A DNA stretch of 64,000 bases. Source: Tubulanus polymorphus. Lineage: Eukaryota > Nemertea > Palaeonemertea > Tubulaniformes > Tubulanidae. Shown here piece by piece: positions 22,447-36,758 of the stretch; position 1 is the first letter of the stretch; the number at the start of each line of letters is the position of its first letter. The position numbers and the translations under genes were made by a program. Location: assembly GCF_964204645.1 (NCBI RefSeq), contig NC_134035.1:3548001-3612000 (forward strand). The letters run 5' to 3'. Under the pieces are notes generated by a model that ran no database searches, was not told where the DNA came from, and saw only the letters and a list, made by a program, of their open reading frames with translations.

Positions 22447-25026
22447 AATAATATTACGTATGCGAATCTTCTACAGATCGAGTTCGATGGTGGTTGAATT
22501 CAGTAATGCCATAGTAAATAGAAAATATTAAGCCTACGGACAAATATCGTCATTTTTAGGCTAAAAAAATTGATACAAACAAGGTATCATTTTTGTTTAG
22601 CCTTATCTTCAAAACCTAAGAGATAATACTTGAAATTAGACTTTAGAATGCTCCATATGAAATCAAGGACAGATTGTTGCGATGAAAATAGCGAAGCTGT
22701 AAAACGACCAAAAAGGAGAACATAGCTAACAATACTTCAACTGGATAGCGCGGAATCCGCGCGTTTATCCTAATAGGGGCGGCTCCGAGAATATGAAAAT
22801 CACGGCATCTCTATCTAGCTAGGATTTCTAACGCTACGGCCCGAGATGATATTCTTCTTTCACGCGCGCGTCTATCGAATATCAATTACATTTTCAAAAA
22901 GATAAATTGAGAAAAACTCAGACAAGGCGATTAGGTAGAGGCGATCACCGATTCCGTTGTACGACTCTCGTCGATAATTTAAAAATGTCGTCGCCCGGCG
23001 GGTCGTCTATTCGACAGGCTGTGCGTATATACCTATGATAAAGCACCAGTTGACTCGATTTATCATATCTGTCGGTGGTGTTTCGCCCACGGCTAATTAA
23101 AAAGGCGACGACCACCAAGATTCTAGGAGGACAGTGCTGAGATTTCGTTTTCGGCTGTTTTTCACAAACATCCTCGAAACGCTTCGGAACACATTCTAAC
23201 ACTGGCGCGTTTAGGTCGTCTCGTCGAGTGTGGTCAATAGCAATCTCCATACATATTGTTGCTACCGATACCTTTCAATCCCATTTTCCGTTGTCTCGTC
23301 GTGACGCAATTATATACATTACCGGATGGCAGACAATAAAGATGAAAAATAGTCGAAAAACCTTTTAAAATGATCATACTTAAAAGCCTTTTAAAATGAT
23401 GATACTTTTATTATGAAGTGGACTAATAACAATATCGATTACATATACATATATACATACATAAAACCCGGGTTTTTAGTATGGTTAAGTAATTGATGGT
23501 CTTACATTACGTTGAATATTTTTCTATATATTTCCCTTAACCTTTTGTCATTTTGATGTATAGATAACGCGGTAAAGATAGAATATTTGGCTTGAGTATT
23601 GGTATTAATGATATCTAAAAAAAATTCGGTAGTTAAATTCGCTAGATAGATCTTGTCTATTTTTGCGCATCACGTAGAGCTTCCGTCTGCTGGTTCCACA
23701 GTTCCGAGTTAAAATTCATCTCATGGTGAACTCGAACTCATAACTGCGGAACCGGGTTGTGATGTATCAGATGTATTCATGTGGATATTTAGAAACGAAC
23801 ACGTATCCAAGTTGGTCACGCTTATCCTACGCTTAAGACCAATCCTCAGCGATTCGGCCAATACTGACGTATGGTAGCTTCACACCAGGGTAAATAAGTC
23901 TCATTTCCTGATGAAGCTGCTACACATTAGTATTTCATTGTCACCTTGAGTTTGTCAATTTTGAGTTAAGGTAAGATTATTCAACGGCCCTAATATGGCG
24001 AATAGATATTATGTAATATTATATTATTTCTAAGAAATCACGTACATTTGGTAATATCAAGGTAACCGTTATAATATTCTCAATATAGCGCACGTACACG
24101 ATGAATCAGTGTTGTTGAATAATCTTAACTTAACCTTTACTTCATCGACAAACTCGAGTTCGGGATAGTAATGGCAATCCAATCTCGTGAGTGCAGTTTG
24201 GTAAAATAACGATCGAAATTAACGATGAAAAAACACAATGAATTTTTGAGTGGCGGCAAATTGAATATTAAATTTCACAATATGGAGCACGTGCACAATA
24301 AATACGTCTGGGCCGTTGAATAATCGTAACCTTAACCAACTCAAGGTTACAATGATAGTAATGGCAATCATGGGTGCAGTGGAATAGTAACAATCGAAAT
24401 CAAAAAAAGAGAAAAAAAAACCATAATCGCGATATTTTGATTTGGTGCCAAATGAGTAAGTAGTTGTAAGTTCAGTCTCTGAATTGACTGAAAATATGAC
24501 CTAGGAACGCTCCCCCTGTTATACTCCAGATACTTTCATTAATCAGCATCGCTCGTCTTCGTCGATGGAGTTTAATTAATTGGAAATTAACTCGGTCTTC
24601 TAAAGTTCAATCCAGCTCGCAGCAGCGGCTCGTGGTTCCTGTAATTCATTTTATGAATTGCGCATATCATTCGGTCGCGCTGAATCGTGTAATTTCGACA
24701 ACGCGTGGGTGACACCTATGACAGATATGATTTAGCGTCTCGGATTCGACGATAATTTCGTTCGCCATTTCGGCATTCGGTAAATACGAGTGTAATATTG
24801 AAATTATGGGTTTCCGATTACGAAGAGGGAAAAGCGAGAAAACTGCGCTAACGTTTGGAATACAAGTATATATGAACCTTTTCATCGCATTCGATACCTT
24901 TGATTTAACCTTATGAAAAAGAACGATAAAATCGTTAGACACCTCGTTGTTATCGCGATTGATAAAATACTATGGATCCGTGTTGAAGCGATGTGGAGAG
25001 AATTCCATAATAATGACGAAAAAACA

Positions 25027-25440
25027 GTCCGAAAATGTAACTGAAGCTAGTAGTTTATTCAACGTTTCGAATATATTCTAACAGTCATCTTCAGGAATAC
25101 TGTATTCCTTGAGCTAGTGTAGTTTATTCATCATTTCGACCATATTCTAATAGTCATCTTCAGGAATACTGTATTCCTTGAGCTGGTAATTCATTCAACG
25201 TTTCGACTATATTCTAAAAGTCATCTTCAGGAATACTGTATTCCTTGAGCTAGTGTAGTTTATTCATCATTTCGACCATATTCTAATAGTCATCTTCAGG
25301 AATACTGTTTTCCTTGAGCTAGTGTAGTTTATTCAACGTTTCGACTATATTCTAACAGTCATCTTCAGGAATACTGTATTCCTTGAGCTAGTAGTTTAGT
25401 CAACATTTCGACTGTATTCTAATCGTCATCTTCGGGAATA
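25027..25440. mobile_element. GTCCGAAAA-ended element carrying a six-unit minisatellite
   Basis: A left terminus GTCCGAAAATGTAACTGAAG leads into about six units of 65-70 bases. Each unit carries the near-palindrome GGAATACTGTATTCC and a GTTTATTCAACGTTTCGAC-type block. The right inverted end is missing, so the copy is truncated. The units show small internal differences such as CATCATTTCGACC versus CAACGTTTCGACT, alternating along the array. Confidence 0.7.
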
Positions 25441-26185
25441 ATTCTCTCTACACCTTGTTGTATTACACCTTCTCGGAGCCACGGCTGATTTTGATTCTTT
25501 TCGACAGACTGGTGATCGCCGCCGCCTCATAAATTATGTTCCTTCGATATATCTGTCGACGCGAGAAAAAGTCGCTCGTCGATACCTTTCACTCGGCTGG
25601 CGGTGCGCTAAATCACACTCGGACACGGCGACCAGTCTTATCCGCTTATCGACTATCTGTTTACCTGCTGGGACTTGTCATCGATCATGACTTATTTCGT
25701 CTGAAAAATTGCCTTGTCGTTCGTTTTTCGAGGCCATTTGCCCTTTCCGTTCCGCCGTGGTCGCGCGAACTTTTCTGATTTTCTGTATCTAACGCGGGAT
25801 GTGTATTACCTACCGGAGACTCCCTTAGAAGAATTTCTGGTTCGACGATGTCCTGAAAAATAAAAAGGTCCGATTATAATTATTAGAATATCAACCACGC
25901 GCTAGCGATAGATTCTTTATATTTGCTGACGTAAATCGGGCGTCAGGCTTTTTAAAGTTTGCTCACTCCGCGTGATCCATTACGAGGTGGATCTATCAAA
26001 CTTACGGTAGCCTTCTGTTGACTCTATTTCAACCAACTGATTTGAAATCCAACGTAATTCGGTATTGGGTGCGTCGGTTTCTTTTTTTCGTTTTAATTTG
26101 CTCGCTACCATATCGTAATATCGATTTCGAGTACAGCAAGTGCATCAGCGATCTTCAATGGGTTGCGGCAAAACCGATCGTAGAA

Positions 26186-26226
26186 TTAGAGAGAGAGAGA
26201 GAGAGTGAGAGTGAGAGAGAGAGGGA
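26186..26226. repeat. (GA)n microsatellite
   Basis: GAGAGAGA runs interrupted by GTGAG. It explains an apparent ERERESESERE stretch in one reading frame. Confidence 0.85.
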
Positions 26227-27360
26227 AATAGTGAGACATGATACCCGTGCAAGAAAGTCCTTCGGCTTTTCCTATAATGTGTTTGCTAATGATTTCGATG
26301 CATCCAGCGTCCATTAGCGTAAAAATAAACATCAATACGATTAATTATTCAACGCGAAAGTAATTGGGTTGCCAAAAGTCTCAGACATAGAAACGCGCGG
26401 GCATTCGCCGCGGAATTGAATTGGGGACGATACGGATCCCGGCCCCTTGATAACCGCTATAACCGACTGAAAGCAGTGCTTAATTGTCAACCCTGATACA
26501 TCCCACGACCGCTAGTCAATTTTCCAGTAAATCAGCCGCGGCGATAGTTCCTTTGACATCATTTAACGCCCTTTCTTTATGGTATAGAGGAAAGGTGTTG
26601 ATGAATGTAGAAATAACCTATTCATAGAAATGTTTTTTTTCAAGTCAGATCGGACGTTAAAAACTACTTATTTTCCCGCTGTTGGTTCTTTCACTATCAG
26701 TAGACCTCTTTCTCTATGGGCCGGTTCCATATAGTCGGTTCCTAAACTGCGAACATGGTCTTAGATCTTAGACTGGTCTTAAGTTGTTAGCTTGGTTATG
26801 GAGATAAGATGGTCTTAAGATCTGACAACGGAACAATGTTTTTGATATATAAAAGAGGATCCGAAATGTTCGCCATGGCAATTTTGTTAACTACTGACAT
26901 CCAGAAGAATATTTTGAAGTCTTTTAACACGAAACCAATTTTTGTCCAATTAAGAAAGGTATCAATGCTTTTGAATTCATGTCATTCGCCGATATCATTC
27001 AATTCAATTAGATATAGTTTATTTCTCAATTTAAAGTAAATATAATCAGTACAGATATTAAAGTATATTCAATTACGATTATACAGTGACAAGATGGCTT
27101 TGAAGATGCAGCATAAATACAGACATTTACCTTCACCTACCAATCCAGATATACATGTAAACATACGTACATATTCGTATTAACGATTAGATTTCACACC
27201 TGTTTGTCCTATCTATATATTGATAAACCGTATTCGAATTTCTTCGCATTTGAAATTGTTTGCAAGGAATATAAGCTCCATCTATTTAAGAAATATGCAG
27301 GGAGGTAACGTTGCCTTATTTGGCTGTAAAAGTCGGACTCGAAGAAAACAATCATTCGAT

Positions 27361-27600
27361 CGTAGTGTCCCCGGACAAGACACTTATCCTCGCTGCCTCT
27401 TTCCACCCACGAGTAAATGGGTACCTGGTTTGATAGATGACTCCTGATCGGATGTTACTTCTGCCAAGGTAGAGATGACTGACAAATCGTTGGAATTATA
27501 GGCTGGGGGTAAAAATACCAAATTTTAAATGGACAACGCCGTTGAACACACACAATGCACCACAGTGAAAAGGCGCCATATGGTAATTACAATTAATATA
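27361..27600 (+). mobile_element. SINE copy (5'-truncated), same family as 45800-46070
   Basis: GACAAGACACTTATCCTCGC, CCACCCACGAGTAAATGGG, TGATAGATGACTCCTG, GATGTTACTTCTGCCAAGG and AATACCAAATTTTAAATGG match the body and tail of the SINE at 45800 in order. The tRNA-like head is missing here. Confidence 0.65.
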
Positions 27601-27610
27601 TATTGCTATT

Positions 27611-27672
27611 CAGTGGAACCTCGTTACAGCGAACTTCACGGGACCAGAAACGATAGTTCGTTATATCCAGTA
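27611..27672. mobile_element. pogo/Tigger-like terminal fragment
   Basis: CAGTGGAACCTCGTTACAGC followed by GAACTTCACGGGACC and TAGTTCGTTATATCCAG resembles the CAGT-GAACC-TCGTTATA termini of pogo-type elements and the short palindromic MITEs derived from them. Only one end is visible. Confidence 0.5.
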
Positions 27673-28903
27673 TGATATGCATCATCATCATCATCAATAT
27701 CACGGACTTATGGAGGCCTGTTGAGGCCTATTGGTGTCCGGCTCGTTTGGTAATTTACATAAATTTAGGTGATATTTAAAATATTTCTCAATGCTCATAG
27801 TTTGATCTGCACCTAGCCCATCTGTAAGATGGGCGTTAAATGTCCTTTAGATCAGTTAGAATGGTTGCCAAGTATTGTAACATTACATGACTAGTTAAAA
27901 ATATTGATTAATTCTTTTTACTCGGGACGAAAGTCTTTATTTATCATTATCCGACGAACCGTTGTATTCGAGTTCGTTATCACGAGGTTCCACCGGTATT
28001 AATATCGCAACGGAGTCTCGTCCCCATCGCTTTGACGGTGTCGCCCTAATTAAACCATACACTCTGCGGCAAATATCGAAACGAACGTCTAGGGAGCGTC
28101 CAGAAGGACGGCTGTGGGTTGACGTCGTCTTCATTTACTGCACAAACTGAAAACAAATAGCCGACTCTCGTCGGGGCGACGGTGGCAAATATTATTGCCG
28201 TTTATGAGTTTCAACGACATCGCAACCGGTTCGTTACATTACGAAATATCAATATTAATTGGCAGCGACCCCGCCGAGCGTGAACCGCCGTATATTCGAT
28301 ACGTATACGATATTACGTACCACGAAGTCTCTCCGTTCATCAGCAGCGCGCTTTGATTCTTAATCAAGTGCAAATTTACACGATTTTTATCGGTGTGTTT
28401 ATTCCAGTTTATATAACGAATGCCTAACGAATGTTGGCATTTTTAAGACGTGGAAAAATCGACCCGGAACTATATACATTCAACTGAGGCGCCTTCGAGA
28501 TATTTCTCATTAATCGAAGTTTCGAATTTCGACTTTTTTTTCTTTTTATTTAATTCGTTTATATCGAAACTCTCTCGCTCGATTCGATATACGTTTTCTG
28601 AACATACGTTCATTCGCGCGTCGATGTAGGCGTGTGGACATTTTGTCGAGTTTATCCGTCGTCCGCCGTGGTTCGCGCGCCCAACGTACAATAGTGTACT
28701 GTTACAATCATAATCTGGCGCTCAGAAACTGGCCTCGTACGGCTTCCTGGCTGTTTATCGGTGTCGGTTAAAATCAAAATATGCAATTATGCGGCTTCCG
28801 CATTAAGCCGGGAACGAAAACACGGGTTTCTTATTGAAGTCAGACGTTCCATTTCTGTGTGATTTGTTGGATGGCGATTGATATATATATATTTATATGT
28901 TTA

Positions 28904-29060
<157 letters not shown>

Positions 29061-29242
29061 CATATATACCCGGTGTCCATTGCTATTTGCTATTCAGTGT
29101 CTGAAATCGACACTCCTGTGGTCTGGCGTATGTTGCCGCGCTCGGCAATATGGCCGTGACCCATTCCAGAAAAAACCAGGTCATATTTTCTGATTAACGA
29201 GCCCGATTTCGCCTTAATCTTCTCAATTTCTCAACCGAGACA

Positions 29243-29294
29243 GAGGGAGAGAGTGAGAGAGAGGGAGAGAGAGAGAGCGAGAGAGTGAGAGAGC
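29243..29294. repeat. (GA)n microsatellite
   Basis: GAGAGAG run with GAGT and GAGC interruptions. Confidence 0.85.
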
Positions 29295-29869
29295 GGCGTT
29301 TATCTTCTTCTTATTATTGCTCTTCTTTCGAAGAGAATTCATTTGATATTCATGTTTTCCGCTCGTCGACACGCGCCTGATTGTTAAGGCTCGTTCGATC
29401 GGTAAAAATTGCGAATCGAATGCGTCATGCGCGCTGCCGGTGACAGTGTTATATCGTCCCCGTCTTCGCCTAGTCGTTTAAACGGCCGAATTAAAGCGCA
29501 ATTCTCTCCCGACCGAGCCCTGAGTATCAAGGGACAATACGTCGAGGCAGACGAACGCGTTGATTGATTTCGAACAACAATTTTACATCTAATTTTCCGG
29601 CCCGACGGTCCGCCGTGAAATTATAGCGCGCCATGTTCGCGGCGACGGCGGTGGCGGAGGCGATGATTTAAAACTATCATTTATATTCGAAAAGATTATC
29701 ATTGCCTGTGCCGCGTCGTCGTCGTCGTCGTCGTTTCGACACGGCGATGAAAAAGTGTCCGCGACGGCGGCTTTTCGGGAAGCGACGCTCGAAAAACGAC
29801 GAAATCATCGCTCAACGATTCATCAAAGCTTAGGTGATATGGAAATACCGCGCTCAGAGAGAACGAAGC

Positions 29870-30320
29870 TAGAAAACTAACTTGAAAGTTGATCGTCGCC
29901 TTGAAAATGAAACACATGTATTACTGAATATCACCGACCATAAATTATTTCATATTTTCTTCTTCTATGACATCACCAACGCCGCTGCATCACGATGTGA
30001 TGTACAAGGGACCTCAGATTATCGCGGTCTATAGTTAGTTCCTGCAGGAAAGTCATAGTCGAGGAAATTTCATACGAAATTATATAATATCAATGATCAA
30101 TAAAGTTAATTTTGATTTGAATATATCGATTATTGAATTGAATTGACCGGCAACCAGTCTAGCCACGACATATTGATGACGTAGTGCACATCCATCCTCT
30201 CGAAAAGATTTTTAGAATTTATCAAAACTGAAATATATGTCGGAAATATAGGTATTTCCAAAATAAACGCCATAATTGGCAATATTAGTTGTTACTTTGA
30301 ACAATTTTATATAAGTCGTA
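29870..30320 (+). repeat. Dispersed repeat family 'GACGTAGTGCACATC', copy 3
   Basis: GAAAACTAACTTGAAAGTTG, AATGATCAATAAAGTTAAT, GAATATATCGATTATTG, GACCGGCAACCAGTCTAG and GATGACGTAGTGCACATCC appear in the same order as in the copies at 13805 and 53046. Confidence 0.7.
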
Positions 30321-31542
30321 AGGTAACCCAAAGGGCGAAACATGCTTTCACGCTTTTCGTCGGCCTGACCTTAATACGACTATAACGACATAGAATCTAA
30401 TCGACATTCTGCTTAGATACTTTTATACCAATGCGTTTCGTGACTACGATGCGCACGACTACAATATACGTTACATAATTTCCCTTAGAAGAAAAAAAAA
30501 TAAGAACTTTAATGTAATAATATATATACTTCTGGTGTATATCGTGGAAGCCCGCGAGGCGATTAGAAACTCATCGATACGCGTATACACCGTTCGCCCC
30601 GCGCATTTTCAAAACGAACTTGCCATTTTTATTAATTAATATTGCGCAGCTCGACGACAAGAGTCACAGAGTCACATTGAAGGGTGTGCTTGTGATTTTC
30701 TTGCGCGAAATTTCTCGAATCGAACTGTATATCCCCCGGCGGCCGTGCAGCAAATTTAACTAAACAAAAGCGTCGTTGTTCCTGTATTCTTTTTGTCGTT
30801 GATCGTTCAGTAATGGAGAGCCACAAATTTCACCACAATTCAATACGTAGTTGTTTTGTTTACGGCCACACCCATCATAACTGTATGAAGAGATCCCATT
30901 ACCGTCTATTACCGTCTATTATTATATAAGCTTTTTAGCGTTCAAAACTATCGATTCGAAAGTGGATCTGATCGATTTCGAATTGAAAACTGCCGCTATT
31001 TGACATTTGTTAATCGGGTAAAATTACACGAAATTCAGTCGTTGGTTATTGTTTCTTTTTTTGTTGTTCGCATCGATCGCCTTAGAAAAATAATTCGCCG
31101 CTGCCGAAATCGTTATTGATATCCGCATTCAACCCGTGGCACTTTAACAGGTCACGGGCCCTTTTTATATATACAGATTACAAAGATTGAATCCATTAAA
31201 ACAAAACGGGTGTATTTATTGATAGCGAAATATTTTTACACTCTATAAACCCGTAACACGTAGTAACTTAGAACGTTGGTGCGGATAACGGCGACTTTTC
31301 CGGCAATATTCTGTTCAAATTCGCGCAGGGAAGCACCTAGAGCCGCGTAGTTTTGTTAGTCCTAGGTAGACAAGAAATTTTTGGAAAACTTGCGTGTACG
31401 AAATTTGCTAAACGCAGCTGGTCAAAGTTATCGTATATAGGTCTTGTGGCCCTGCGCCTTATCGACGTGACCGCACCATATTTGTTGGTAAATTCAGAAA
31501 GTTATCATACCCGTAGGACCCTCGACGTTTTCGAATACCTTG

Positions 31543-31650
31543 GATCCAGTTCCACATTTGTGAGTTAAGATTTCACTCAGAATCAACTAATTGAAAATGG
31601 GCGAATTTTAACTCTAACTCACAACACCGTGGATGAGCTGGATCTGATAG
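31543..31650. repeat. Foldback repeat (GGATCCAGTTCCAC ... GTGGATGAGCTGGATC)
   Basis: GGATCCAGTTCCACATTTGT and GAGTTAAGATT are mirrored by AACTCTAACTCACAACACCG, ending in GCTGGATCT. It is a well-preserved member of the hairpin family also seen near 7814, 12837 and 41155. Confidence 0.65.
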
Positions 31651-32519
31651 ATATACTATGATGACACTCGCAAGACCTTTTAATAGGTTGGGCATAACAC
31701 GTATTGTTCACATGCCTCATGTACGTCCAATGGCCACATTTTAACTTCTGTTAGCCGCTGGACACGGGCAAATGACGGTCAATATATAACGTCACTCATA
31801 GCGTAATCTTTTCTCAATCTTTGTTTTTCGTGAATTTTTTTGTCTCATACGATACCGTTTTGTAAACGTATTGCTATGACGTTTTAAATTGTAAAATCCT
31901 AATATTGTCAATAATAAAGATTGAATTTGATTCGATTGAATCTAATTGAATCGTCACGTGAATGAGGCCTGTAATGAGGTCTATAGGCAAATGAAAATGT
32001 CAGCGGTTGATCGCTGTATGAATGATTAGCAAGCGCTCGTAGAAACATCAACCGAGTCTTTGACTTTTGACTCATTTTCTTCTTTCATTCGCCGCCTCCG
32101 TCTCACGAGCAGTCGGTGTGTGCACACAGAAGTTACGCCGTTTGACTGACGTCGATGGCCGCGAAATCGCGTATCATTGTAAATTAATGTCACACAGGAA
32201 CGGCAACGAGCTCAATTTTAAATCATCCTGCGAAATACTCGAATAGACAGTTTCGACTTCGCCGTTTATTTCCGACGGCATAGCTCTAGTACATTATTGA
32301 TGCGTACGAGCTTCAGAAAAATAGGCGATATTTATTAGACTCTCTCTCTCAATCTCGATATGGAAAACATGATGATATAGCCTTGCGTAACAGGTCTTGA
32401 TACGAATCAACAAGCACTATCGGCTCGGCTAGATAAAATGTCTCTTAACAGACAATTCCACACTCAACTGATATACAAATTTGTGAAATGTTTAAAACCC
32501 GATGACTATTGGCATAAAA

Positions 32520-32690
32520 CGAGTCTTAAATCCCAAATTATGTACTTCGATTTTAGCAAAATATTCCGTAAATTCGACCGCCGATCGCGCAACTATATAT
32601 GTACTTCGAGATTTCCCATTACAGAATCAAAACCCCTGTTTCGTTCCCGGCAGGTGTGGTGGGTTTGTAAGGGACACTGGGTCGTAAACG
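32520..32690 (+). repeat. Dispersed repeat with shared reading frame, copy 1
   Basis: The plus strand reads FDFSKIFRKFDRRSRNY, then RFPITESKPLFRSRQVWWVC. The segment at 37655-37812 reads FDLSKKFCSFDRRSQNY, then GFPISKSNRRLRSRQVWWVC. The two also share DNA identity, including GCAGGTGTGGTGGGTTTGT and AAGGGACAC. I cannot tell whether this is a relic of a coding element or simply a non-coding repeat whose frame happens to be open. No known domain was recognised. Confidence 0.5.
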
Positions 32691-34182
32691 CCGTATCCTT
32701 TGATTTTCCAATCTTTCGAATGTGTTTATAGCAGTGACTTTAAAATTATAATTCATTTATCATCGAATTATAATTCATTTATCACCGATTGCGCAGGTTA
32801 CCCGGATTAAACCGACCGGGCTGCTAATTCCTGCTATAGTTTCGGTGGTAAGTGTGCGCGGGGGCACTTAGCGCTAAAATCTCGTCTACCAAAACGGGTT
32901 ACGTACGTGTTAAATCAAACAGGCATAATCCGCTAAAAACACCGCGTTAGAGTAGCGCGTTCAACCGAACACTCTGCGCGTCAGTTAAAGATTATTACGG
33001 TCTTGTTTTAAAGCCATTTAAAACGAACGGCGGTCCCGGCGGGAGATCTTCTCACAATCGCAGCCACAGTTAGTCGTCTCGGCGCGTTCATCAATTTCCG
33101 CAGGCTTTCTAATCGTCTCACCGGGCGCGAACGCACCGCGCCGTCTTGTTCACCGCCGTATTTGCCTTGCTTTCAAATTTGTTGTAACAACTTTCTCTTC
33201 CAACGCGTGAATACGTAGATCCCTTTACATTTGCGCGTTTCTGAAAAAAAGTCTGCGGAAAACGTCGCGATAATTAGATTTGTTTGCTTTATTGCTCGCG
33301 TAGGAATCGGAACGATGATTCAGTTGAATTCTAACCATTGACTCTAAAACGTTGTATAGTCAATGATTCTACGAAATGTGAATGTTTCAACGAAAACTGT
33401 TTAATGTTTTTTTCTATGTATATCGATATCATACAATAAAGATTGAAATACGAACTTTGAGAACTTAAAGAGAAAATCTTGTATCGTTAATGACGCATGG
33501 GAACTCATAAGCCCAGGCACGGTTCCAGGGCCAATGCTAGACTGTATTGGAAAACAATTTTCGGCACTTTTGTCAAATAAGGGCAGTTCACAAAAAACGT
33601 TATAGCTGAAACCAATAGCATGTTTGAAACTAATGGGTCTAGCTAGACAATTCTGAAAGGACAGTTTGATAAAATATCATTATAATCCGTCATTTCATGT
33701 CATTTAGAGGTTTTTACAGACGGTTGTGCTGAAAATGCGCCGTCGAAAATTTGTTCGGAGAAATTTCAAAGGACACTTGAAATTTTATAGTCCGTATTGG
33801 GCAAACGGCTGATACGGCCCGGATCCGCCCCTATATTCATGGTGTCCTGATCTGGAATCACGCGCTTTATTGGGAAAGGATCTTTTCAGTCTAGTTAAGG
33901 ATTAACAACATCCTTATATATATATATAACGTTGTTTACATGTACCGTGTTTTTCATCGAACTAAAACCGTTAATATGAAATGCGCAATTTAGCATATTT
34001 TTGCCAGATAGAAATTAGGTGGAGCTTTGATATAATATTCCCCACTAAGAATGAAATTGTTTCCTTGACCAAATATGTTTAGTACAAACTAATAAGTCAT
34101 CTATACGTCAAATATAGAATAAATGCTTTAGCTCAAGGTAATATTTCAGACTATTTCTAATCATAGGGAGGGACTTGTCTTG

Positions 34183-34214
34183 GAGTAATCATTCGACAAT
34201 CGATTACTCCAAGG
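34183..34214. repeat. Short hairpin GGAGTAATCAT...ATTACTCC, copy 2
   Basis: GGAGTAATCATTCGAC faces AATCGATTACTCC, followed by AAGGTC as in the copy at 14562. A weaker relative, GAGTAATCATTCAATAATG, is at about 40554. Confidence 0.5.
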
Positions 34215-35079
34215 TCTTACGTATTAATAGTTGTCGTTTAATCATAATCCGTACTGACGATTCTCAACGATTCGAATCCTAATAAATGCAGTATCTTATG
34301 GAATTCTCGTGCCAACGGCAAAAAGATCAATCGCCTTAAGATCTGCGCTCATCGCCGAGGGCGGCTATTATTTGTTTTTAAGACATGTTTTTGAGACAAA
34401 CACAAACAACACGAATAACGGCTGATCTAAAAGGCGGCGAATTAAGACACCCGGTGCGCGAAGCCGGTATCGCTGAGGCTAACGCGGATGCGTAGTACGT
34501 CACGATCGCGGGAAATCAGCCGGGATACTCAGAGCTCAATGCGATATCCTTCCCGCCGCTGACGATTGACGTGCCGTACACGAATGCGCATTTGTCTTCA
34601 TCATCTACCGCAGTCTCGCTTTCCCCCCTAACCAAAGGATTTTTTAATTCTACCGTTTGATGTCCGCATCTCTGACTATTAGCGCGGCCATTTATTCGCC
34701 GGCTCCGTGTCCTTGCTTAACAACCGTTATAAGTGTCTTATTTACCGAATAGTTCGAATGACGGCAGCTGTAATATCCGCTCGCTCGTCTGGGCGGCGGT
34801 GATATTATGTCTGACGTAACTACGCGCTGTTTAAACCCCAGTTGATACCCATATAGATTCGATCGTACATAGAAATCGAATACAGCGCCTGTAAGGTGCG
34901 TTTATACGGAAACGTTAAGTTCAGTTTAGGTTTCTTTTTCTTTTCGCGCTGTAAAAACCGTTTCAATAATGTTTGTTTGGCCAAAATTTCATCAAGGCCA
35001 ACGTCTTTATTTCGACAGTTTATTTACACGACACACGTTTTGATTGCGCGTCACACAAGTCTTCTTCATTCGGGTTCTG

Positions 35080-35275
35080 TGCGAGTCGATGTGAGCACTA
35101 CGTCATCAATATTGGCGATTCGAATATCAATTACCGAATTGAATTATTCAATTCGAATATCGATTATCGATTACAATTTCGAATTTTGGAGTTTATTGCG
35201 ATATCACATATCATATAACTCATATTTCATTGATGAATTTTAAGGATTATTTCTCAGTGGATGTACACTACGATA
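35080..35275 (-). repeat. Dispersed repeat family 'GACGTAGTGCACATC', reversed copy
   Basis: In reverse complement it carries GTAGTGTACATCC, ATTCATCAATGAAAT and GATGACGTAGTGCTCACATC in the order of the 3' half of the family. It includes AATTGAATAATTCAATTC, a small palindrome private to this copy. Confidence 0.55.
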
Positions 35276-35758
35276 TCGAGCTGGAATGGTCAAGTCTAAA
35301 TATTATTGATCTGGGTCACCACTTCTCAATTTGGCGATACGTCAAAAAAGGCTGGCAATTATTCTATCAATATCTGTCATGTTCGCCGTATTTCGTTTTT
35401 ATGTCTACGAGGTTATTCTTTTTTCTTTCTTTCTTATATAACATATTGTATGAGAGTGTGAACTACTCGTTTAGGGGGAGTTAGCTCTTCTCTTGGGATC
35501 CCATTTCGCAATCTTCGGCCGGACGAAACCCGTACAACCGATCGGCAAACCTCAAACATCGGCGCGTTGCCTCTTTACGTTCGTTCTCTATAACCAACAA
35601 AAGACCGTCTAATTTCAACAACGGCGGAAGTTCATTAATAGATTTTGATCGATCGGCCGTTTAGCCGAGTGCGAATTACGCGCGGTCTTCCGATGATGTT
35701 ACAACAAAATGATGACAAAACGTAGCGTAGTAACATTGATAACGGGAAACAACAGGAA

Positions 35759-35803
35759 CACTCGCACACACTCACACACACACACTCATACACACTCACT
35801 CAT
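35759..35803. repeat. CA-rich microsatellite
   Basis: CACACTCACACACACACACTC-type run with CTC and CAT interruptions. A separate pure GC dinucleotide run is at about 36004-36020. Confidence 0.8.
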
Positions 35804-36650
35804 ACGGTGAATCCTCTCTCGCTACGACTGCTGGAAAATGATTGATGCGCTCAACACGATACACAAAATACTCATCCGTCGTCTATATCAATATTGAGAT
35901 TATCAACGCGAAAGAGTCCCCTCGGGCAGCCGCAAACTCGAGCCGAATTACCATTTTCAGGTCTTCCAATCAAAACGATATGATTCGCGAAACCGTATTT
36001 TGTCCGCGCGCGCGCGCGCTGCACGCCGAATGTGGAAAATTAGAAATTTTGATTTTGCGCCGAGATGGGGGAAGCGTCGCTTAGCCGGTAATCAGACATT
36101 TTAGCAGCGTCTGAAATGGAAAATTAGTGTGCGACGATCAGGCACTGCCGTGTCTGTCTTTCGCAAATGGCAACCGCCGTGTAAACTTACATATATTTTT
36201 CGGAATTAAGCCCCCAACGGATCCAGTTCAATTGAGTGAAGATTTGACAACGAAACTGAACTGATTTTAACTAGCTACACTTCAAAGGCCGTGGTCACGT
36301 CGTAAGGTTAAATGTAAAATAAATATACAGGGTTCGTTTTGGGAATTCTAGGTTCATAAAACAAAAAACAAAACAAACTACCCTGAGTTAACTCCCCGCG
36401 CGAACTGGATCCTGATTTTAAATTCTAAATTCAACAAATACGTCAAACTTTTGCCTTAATTAAAAACATTTTTGCTAAATAGATCAGTGAAATTATGGGC
36501 TTTTGCCTTGTATTCAACTATTAGACATTGATGCGGACGAATAATATGAATAGTAAATAATTTTCATAATTCGATATCCTAATTACTTTATAATATTCAT
36601 ATCTATCATAAGTACAACAAGACGAGTAGTACTATACAGTGTAACGGTAC

Positions 36651-36758
36651 ACGGTAATAATGCCAGAGGTTAAAATGCCATAGGTAATAATGCCAGAAGT
36701 AAAAATGCCAGGGGTAAAAATGCCAGGGTTGTAATAATGCCAGAGGTAAAAATGCCAG
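36651..36758. repeat. Short tandem array, about 16-bp unit (AATGCCAGAGGTAAAA)
   Basis: Seven AATGCCA boxes are spaced 14-18 bases apart with alternating GGTAATA and GGTAAAA linkers. There is no coding potential. Confidence 0.85.

Larger units (their letters stand above)
10985..25026. other. Upstream flank of RASEF; repeat-rich, no gene recognised
   Basis: This starts with the 5' flank of exon 1a, where I see no defensible core promoter motif. Beyond it is AT-rich DNA with short unsupported ORFs and several dispersed repeats, annotated separately at 11722, 12837, 13805, 14562, 15890, 17721, 18397, 18770, 19333, 20225 and 22350. The minus-strand ORFs at 20548-20868, 21152-21358 and 21376-21600 lie close together but resemble nothing I know. 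Confidence 0.55.
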